From Anastrepha obliqua (taxonomy: Eukaryota; Arthropoda; Insecta; Diptera; Tephritidae): 64,000 nt of DNA. The stretch spans positions 28,618,001-28,682,000 of the forward strand of contig NC_072895.1 of the NCBI RefSeq assembly GCF_027943255.1, read 5' to 3'. The notes beneath the pieces are model-generated. The model was given only the letters and a program-made list of their open reading frames with translations, had not been told where the DNA came from and searched no databases. Both the position numbers and the translations under genes were made by a program. Shown piece by piece: positions 41,601-50,600 of the stretch (its first letter is position 1; each line of letters begins with the position of its first letter).

Positions 41601-44600
41601 AAAACAGTCTGGCATTATTTTTACTGAAGTCATGAACGTTATCGATTTATCTTTGTTTTTTTTTCTTTTAAATTTTAAATTTTGTATTAATTTTTTTATT
41701 TTTAAATTTTGTTTCAATTTTGTTTTTTTTTTTAATTTTTTTTTATTATTTTATTTTATTATTTTATTTTATTTTTGTATTATTTGATTTCCTTTTTTTT
41801 AATATTTTATTTAATGGTTTTATTATTTTATTTTATTTTTTATTATAAATTATGAACGCTATCAGTTTATTTTATTTTATTTTTTTAATTTTGTTTCAGT
41901 TTTTCTATTTGTAAATTTCGTTTATTTTTTTAATATTTTATTTTATTTTTTTACTATTTTATTTTATTTTTTTATTATTTTGTTTTATTTTCTTATTATT
42001 TTGTTTTATTATTGTATTTTATTTTTTATTATTTTATTTTATTTTTTGATTACTTTATTTTATTTTTATTTATTTTTTATTTTTTTTTTATTATTTTATT
42101 TTTATTTTTTTTTATTTTTTATTATTTTATTTTGTTTTTGTATTGTAAGTTATGAGCGTTATCGATTTATTTTTGTTTTTTTTTGCAATTTTTGTTGATT
42201 TATTTTTTTATTTTTTAATCTTGTTTAATTTTTTTCGTTTTGAATTTACTTTTATTTTTTCTTATTTTTTCATTTTATTTATTTTAATTTTTTTTTTAAT
42301 ATATTTTTATTTTTTCTTATTTTTTTTACTGTTTTTTTTTTTTTTTGGGTTCCGTAAAAATTATGATGAAATACTGCTTGACTGATAGCCCTACCAACCA
42401 AATTCCGCGTCTGCAAATCGAATCAGGAAATGTTGACTGACTTAAGGTATTAGTACCTTTTGTTGGAGACTTTTTTGATCTTTCCTTACTTAATTTCAGT
42501 GCAAAAATGTCAAAAATTTTTAAGTCTATCTCCGTTAGTTTGACAACGAATTCAGCCCATGTTCGAGATAATGTTACCGAAATGGAAGACTATGCAGCAG
42601 AAAATCACTACTTTTTGTTACGTTGAATATGGAATGGCTGTATACTCGTTTCGTCACACATTTGGATTACTTGTATTTTTAAATTTCTAAAGCCAATGCA
42701 ATTTTTACGCACCCAAGCGGAATGCTTAATTTTTTTCTTTATTATTATTTTTTTTTTCTTTGCATAGCTAACCCTTGCTAAGCGCAGTAAGTTCTACTTT
42801 TTCCCAAAAAATGTTGCTGTTTTTATTAATCTTTTGTTTTTACTGTTTTATTGGAAAAAGAATTAACGAAAACGCGTAAAAAATCACGGCGACGCGCAAT
42901 TTAAAAGTTAAAACTTTTCACCGTTGTTTATGCAGAATTTTTCGGGCTGCCGGCAAAGACACTTTTTACCATTGTTGTTAACATATTTTGTAACTAGTTT
43001 GCCTTTTTTTTGCTAAAGGTATTTGGCGAATAACAATTTAACTTTTTGATTTTTACGCTTGCCGTACCACACCACCACCTCGTGTTTTTGTTTTTGCTTT
43101 TAAGGTTTCTACGAGCAGAAAAGCTTTGCATTTTCTCTTATTTTTGCAATCTCACTGTCCATTCTGCTCGTTGAGGTGTTTTATAGGCGAAAAATGCGCT
43201 GTCGCTTGGTTTTAAATTCGCAACAAAATTAAAAGCGTGTGGCAAGCCGCACCACAACCACAACACCAACGGACGGGCATAGCGACATGTGAGCGGTGAG
43301 CGGCTGGCGGCCTAGTCTGTGGCTGTTTCTCGGTGGCATCCGGTTGTGGTCGAGTTGTGCTGTACGTCGTGGGTCAAGTTGGACGGCGGCTAGTGCTAGT
43401 TGACACTCACTCACACGCACACTCACACACCTGAGATGTTTGCGGTGGCTAAAGTGGCGTTTGGTTTATGTATGAACTGTGCTGAGGTTGTTGTTATTGG
43501 TGTTGTTGGTGCACTTTTCGTTGTAAACGTAGCAAAATAAGCGTGCGTAATTTTATTTATGTTTGGCAGATGATGTTATTGCATTTTGTATGCACGTCGA
43601 TGCCCCAGTAACCAGTAGCCAGTAGTCACCGGCTTACAGCGCAAAGCTGCTTGCCACAATGTACGTCCGCGTTCGCTCCAGGAATTTACAAGAGCCTCAT
43701 CATACGCACCGTTATGCCACTTCGCTTACTTGCTGTACGTTTTTTGTTTGGTATTTTAATAAACTTTTATTTTTAATTTAGTCAGCTTGTTTGGCAAGTG
43801 TGTGTACATACACTTGTGTGAACAATAATAGCAGCGCAAAATATTGAAAAGTTTTGTCTATCGCTTTTTATTTAATTTCTTCTGGAGGGTTTTTTTATAC
43901 AAATATGGTTTATGCCAGAACAAGTATCAAGTAACTTAATATAGGTACAGTGTAATCTTTCTTAAGCGGACCATCTAAGGGTCGGAAAAATGTATCCGTT
44001 TATGAGAAAAGTGTAATGGAAGGGTTAACGGGTTTTTGAAAGGTTGTCCGCTGAAGAGGAAGCAAATTAAAAAATTCGTAAGAATTTGTGGTAGGTGTCC
44101 GTTAGGAGAGAGTACACTGCACTATAGTTGTATAAAAAAAATTACAAATTAAAAAAATTATAAAAAATACTACTAAACACAAAAAAAAACATTAAGAAAT
44201 TTAATAAAATATAAATAAATTGTCAAAAATGGAAATAATAGCAATAAGAAAAATAAAAAGAAAATAAAAAAAAAATAAAAATAAAATATATTAATAAAAA
44301 ACAAAAATTAAAAAAAATAATAATAATAAAACAACAAAAACAAACTTAAAAATATTTAATAAAATATAAATAAATTGTCAAAATGAAAAAAAAAAAAAAT
44401 ATAATAAAAATCAGTACTCTCGAACCTGAAAATCGAATCTCTCATCAAATTCTGGAAACGAATTAATATCTTTGACCAAAATCTACAACAAAAATCTCGG
44501 TTAGGTGGGGAAATCATATAACATAATGAGCTCTAGGGCAACACAACGGACCCAACTTGCGGTCTATGTGGCACTCCGATGCGGGGTCACCCTTAAACCA

Positions 44601-47600
44601 ACCAACCAACCAACCAATAAAAACAAAATAAATATAATGATACAAAAAAAAAAAAATAATAATAATCAAAAATAAAAAACAAGCTTAAAAAAATTTTATA
44701 AAATATAAATAAATTGTCCAAATAAAAAATATAAAAAAAAATTTAAAAAATAAAAAAAATAAAAAAAAACTTAAAAAAATCTAATAAAATATAAATAAAT
44801 TGTCAGAAAAAAGTTTCAAAAAAATAATAAAAAATAAAAAAACTTTAAAATATTTAATAAAACATAAATAAATTGTCAAAAAGAAACTAATAAAAATAAA
44901 ACTAAAAAAAAAAAATTAAAAACAATAATAAGAAAAAAAATAAAAAAATTTAATAAATACTAAATAAATTGTCGAAACCAAAAAATTAAGAAAAAATAAT
45001 AATAAGAAAAAAATAATGATAAATAAAAAAAGTTTAAGATATTTATTTAAATATAAATAAATTGCCAAAAAAAAAATAACAAAAAATAATAATAAGAAAA
45101 AAATAATGATAAATAAAAAACCTTTAAAATATTAGTAAAACATAAATAAATTGTCAAAAAAATTAAAAACAAAATAATAAGAAAAAATAAAAAAAGCTTT
45201 AAAATATTTAATAAAACATATTTAATAAAACAAAAAAAATTAACAAAAAATAATAATAAGAAAAAAATAATGATAAATAAAAAGCCTTTAAAATATTTAA
45301 TAAAACATAAATAAATTGTTAAAAAGAAAATACTAAAAATAAAACTTGAAAAAAGCTTAATAAAATATAAATAAATTGTCAAAACAAAAAGAAATAATAA
45401 TAAAACAAACAAAAAATAATAAAAAAACAAAAAAATAAATAACAATAAAAAAACTTGAAAAAAATTAATAAAATATAACAAAAATTGTCAAAACTTTGCA
45501 AAATGTCGCGCTGCTATTATTGTGCACACAAGTGTACATTTATTATACTGTAACAACACGAACTTATAGTAAACATATGTACGCGCAAATGCACATATTC
45601 CGGTATCTATGTATGTACGTATGTGTGCATCTCCTCGAAGTGACATTAAGCACTCGCTTACTAACTGCCTCCCCTCTGCTCTGCTGCTGCAGCTCACAAT
45701 CCAGCTCATTCATATAATATTTTTTGTTAGCAGTTCTTGGGTCGGTAAAATCGGAAGGTGATTTCGCTGCTGCCCTCCCCAACTCTTTCTACTGCGCGAC
45801 TGGCACAGAGGTTACAAACGAAAGGTGTTGTTGCTGCTTCGCGCATAACTTCCTGTGCATCCGCTTGCTGGATGAGTGTATTCCAGTTAAAGTTTACTGG
45901 CCAACTGGCAAATGAATATTTGCGGTTGCTCTTAATTTACAAGTAGAAAAAATGAAAATAAAAATTCGACGAACGAAAATAAAAATACCACAGCAGAGTA
46001 TTTTCATTTAAAATTTTTGTCACTTTACGCGCCGAAAATGAAAAAAAGTGCATGAGTCTAAAAATGAAAAAAAAGTCCCTGTCACGGAGACAATATGACC
46101 GACGACGTCATGTACTATGGTGTTTATAAAGTTGGTTTTATATTTATTTATGTAGTTGTAACTTTGATCGCACGATCCTCTCATAAACCAGTTGGCTTGC
46201 ATATTTGGTTGGACAGCTGGACTGCTTTTCTTTTAATATCAGTTAGTGGGTTCGAGGAGGATGGTCGGATGAAAGCTGGCATGAATGAACTGTTGCGTCT
46301 AAATAAGAGTATTTTGCACATTACACATACATAGACACACCGTGTGTGGTGTCACCCAGTTCGTATTGCCAAAGGCTTCTCAAACAAAGTATTGAAGTTC
46401 TCATATAACTTTCCATGAAGGCCTGCGCATAAATGTTCCTCTACTTATCCAAGTTTCCTGTGAAGCTAAGTGGATACATTTTTTGCTTAAAAATACGCCT
46501 GTTAAACTTACAAAGGCCGCAAAAGATATCACCAGACAGGAAAGAGCGGCTGCAAGAGCGCCAAAGCCAAGCCCGTATTAACAAGAAGATGCATTTTCAA
46601 AACATTACCCGGAACGAGTTTTTTAAAAGCACTTGGAGAGACTTATCAGTGGGATATGACCTAGAATTACGTCAAAGTTTTGTTCGAAGATGAGGTGTTC
46701 GGGCCATAAACTAGACTTACACTACAGACATTCTAGTATTCTTAAAAACTTTGAGTTCATGCCCATGGTGCTGGATCTTTGTACACCCCCTTTGGGTCCA
46801 AGCGGTACTTTTGTTACTTCTGGTACTTTTCAAGCTGAAATTTATACTTCTGGAACCCTGTAGTGGTTTTCAAGCGGAAGTAGTCGCAATTAAGGAAGCA
46901 GTGAATTGGTAGCTTGCTTCTGTAATTCCTGTAAAATACGTAAAAATCTACTCCAACAGCCAAGTGGCAATTAGGGCCTTGCGCTTGTTGCTTGTGCGTT
47001 CGAAATTAGTCGGGGAGCGCCTGACTTCTCTCTCGATTCCATCCGAATACTTCGATATTAGGCTCATTAGGGCTCCCGGTCACAGCGACATAGAGTGAAA
47101 TTGCTGGGCTGATGAGCTGGCTAACAAAGTGAACTTTGAAGACGGTTTCGTCGCGAAATGAGAGCATAGGAGTTTCCTTGAGAATCTGTGATCTACTCCT
47201 GGAAAGATGGGCCTTGCGTCAACTTAACGCGCGCTGGACTAGTACGCAAACGTGCAAAGTCGCGAGATCTTTCTGGCCACATATGGATTGGGGGCGCTCG
47301 AGGAAACTTCTGAGGCTAACAAAGCCGCAGCTCGCGAATTTGGTAGGTATCCTTACCGGACATTGTCCGTTAGGTATCCATGCGGTGAAATTTGGGACTG
47401 CTTTAGGTTCTTTCTGCAGAAGTTGTCTGGAGGTTGAGATGGAATAATCAGATCACCTTCTCCTCAGCTGCCCGGCTCTTGTCGGACAAAGGTTTAAGGT
47501 TTAGACATTTGGGCTCTCACTTTTTCGTTACACCGGTGGATATTACGTGATTAAATATCACACATCTGGTGAAATTCTTTAGTAGCTTCAAGCGGTTATA

Positions 47601-50600
47601 CGAATGTAGTTAGCCACTGGCCCAAAACTCTTTCTTCCTTTTTCCACCTGTTTGGTTCCGTCTTAGTGCTCTATGATGCCAAAAAATAATAGATAACCCT
47701 GACGGGTAAGCAAAGTATTAAATATAGTTAGGCGAGCCTCGGACCACAGACGGGAATTTTATATCATATTTGTTGTTTTTATTTCATGGCATATCCGTGC
47801 GTACGCGCTCATCACACTGTTTGTACAGTCACACAGGAAAAATATCGGTTAGTGAATTGCAAAGAACCAGTTTTGAGGCTACTGCTTTGTTCTTCTTCAT
47901 TGGAGCATCATCGCCCATATGTTTTTGGTATGGCCAGGACAATGTTTTCGTATGCTCTTTAAAATGCTCAGGTTATAGTGAAATTTTCCAAATTTTCAGG
48001 ACACAATTACTGATGAATTGGAAGCATCTTCTCCTGGCCATGTGGCAGAGATTTCACTGCCATTCATTAACTAGTTTAGTCACAAATTATCAAGTCAAAT
48101 AGTTAACATTCCACTATTTGACTAATAAAGTGGGATTAACAAACCAAACAATCGAAAAAAATGTAAACCACAAGGCAAACATCCCAAGTAAATGCACCCC
48201 TAAAACAAACAATTTACAATAACTGCAAGTTGCGTCAAAAACCACAAAGTTTTGCCACAGTAAACAACCGAGAAAAAAACAGAACTTAAACGAGCGTGGC
48301 AAAAACAGTTGCAACAGCAAAAACAACTACAAAAACAACAACAAAACATTCATCATTCACAACCTTTCGCTCATCAAGTCAACTACAACTCAAACTCATT
48401 CTCAGTCACCTCTGACCACAACTGCGGACCTAAGCGAGTCGCAGTCGGGGAGGAAGTCGCGCTTATTCCTTGATTCTTTGGCCACAAGCGCGTGCCAACA
48501 ACAAAAAAGTTACGAGTATCCCATAAAATCTGTTTAATGTCAACACACCATTTAAAAGTGACAACTTGTCAGTGCTGTTGATGTCTTTCTTTAGATCTGC
48601 GATGTGCGATATGCGCGACTTAACTGAGTTGTCGCTGAGTTGAAGCTGCTTTTTGGTTTTTTTTTTATCTAATTCACGATTTTTGTCGTTTTTGTTTGTT
48701 TGTTTTGTTACAGGACTTAGTTGTTTTACAACTGTCATTGTTGTTCTACTGCTACTTCTCCTGTAAATAGTTTTTGATGAGCTTTTTGTTGTTGCCAATG
48801 CAGCTGGAAATGTTAAACAGTCGTTAAGTAACTGCAACGCGAGCAGCGCAACGAATGGTTGCTGTCGCAAAGAATGCGAATGAAGAGCCACAAACTGACA
48901 GTTGACGTGGAAGAAACCGTTACAACGAAGTATCACAAACGCCATACGCTGCATGTTTACCGTTATATTTGTGTATGTGTGTATATGTATGCAAACCGTG
49001 TAGATTTTTGAAGTTGCTATATGTTTTTATGTACGGCTTGGGCTCTCTCTTGTCACTGATGATGAATTGAAATATTTAAATTTGTTTACGCTTCGAACTT
49101 CGCGTTTTATTGCAGCGCAGAAATATCCCAGTATACACTAAGGGAGATGTTTTGGGATAATTTTCTTGATATTTTCGTAAGTATTTGAATGGAAAGAACG
49201 CTCAAATGCTTTAAAAAATGTACACCTCACTGAAAAATATTGAATATTTACCTCGATACGGACATAAAAATTAAAAAGGGTGACAGTTTTCGACAAATCA
49301 CTCTAGTTTACAAATTCCAAAAACAAAAAAAAAAAAATTGTGTTTGAATTCGAATATTTCAGATATCACCGAGAGACAAATATTATTTTATTATTTTTAT
49401 TTATATTTATTTTTTATTTTTGTATCCAGAACACATTTCATATACATGTAAAATTATGGACTTTGTGCAATAACGCCTACGATGGGCAGACATAAGTTTA
49501 GAATACAAGTTTAGACAAGTTTTAGAATACCCGCATATTTGCTAAGGATCTTCAAGAGCTACTTGAGACAGCGTAAGCTTCTATACGACACACCAGATGG
49601 CCAGAAAACTAAAACGGTAACGTTTGGAGCAGTCCAAGGATCTATTGTCGGACCCGATCTTTGGAATCTGAGCCACGACGAGATCCTGAGCATAGAAATG
49701 CTTGAAGACACATATGTCGTGGGATATGCGGACGATGTAGTGCCGGTCATATTAGTGTAAGATATCGAGGACAACAGGAGGAAGCTGCACGAAGACATAT
49801 TAAGGGCCCAATTTTGGCTTAAGGACCATGGCCTGGAACTCGCCAAGCAGAAGAACGCCGCGGAACATCCTGATGACAATCTCGAGGTCAGCATGCAAGT
49901 AAGCGACACGTAAGTGGCTTAAAACTCGGTGAAACACTTGGGGATTCAACTCGATTACAAGGTTACGTTCTGAGCCCAGATACGGTACACGGCTACCAAA
50001 GCAGCGAAGATCACGGTAATGGGCTCGGGAAGGAGTGGATGCGTGGGATTCTAGGAAAAAACAAGCCACCACTAACGCTGCGAAACGGAGATGCCAAACC
50101 ACGCAGCGGTAGAAAAGCTGATGGCACACTGAATCATGATGGATAGCGAAGTTGATTCTATAGGCAAATGGTTTAAAAAGGGACTTCGGGAAAGTGGCCC
50201 ATTTCATGACTTAGGTTCTCTCGGTTGCAGTTTTTCAGTTATTCATTTATTTAATTTTTTAAGGACTCTAAAATTTCAACAGACAAAATTTTTAATAAAT
50301 GATCTTAATTGCTTGCACAACGCTAGAGTGAAGGGATATCAAAAGAAAGAAAAGAGATTCAGCTATTAAAAACCATTTTTTTCTCATTTGCCAAAAGTTT
50401 GACACTTAAATCTGTGTGGTTCTGATGGTAAAAATTAACTATATTTTCATAAAAAATATATTAAAATTAAATAAAAAAAAATGTTACACCATTTCAATAA
50501 ATCCTTTTGCTACAGTTATGAAACACACCGCTTACACAGGGTGGCGCAAAATTAATCAGCCTATCGGAAAATGTTATACTTTTTGTAAATGGCATCGTAC

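Noticed and set aside
45047..45481. Minus-strand ORF of 144 codons, Phe/Leu-rich
   Set aside because: Translation of the A-rich minisatellite at 44190-45495.
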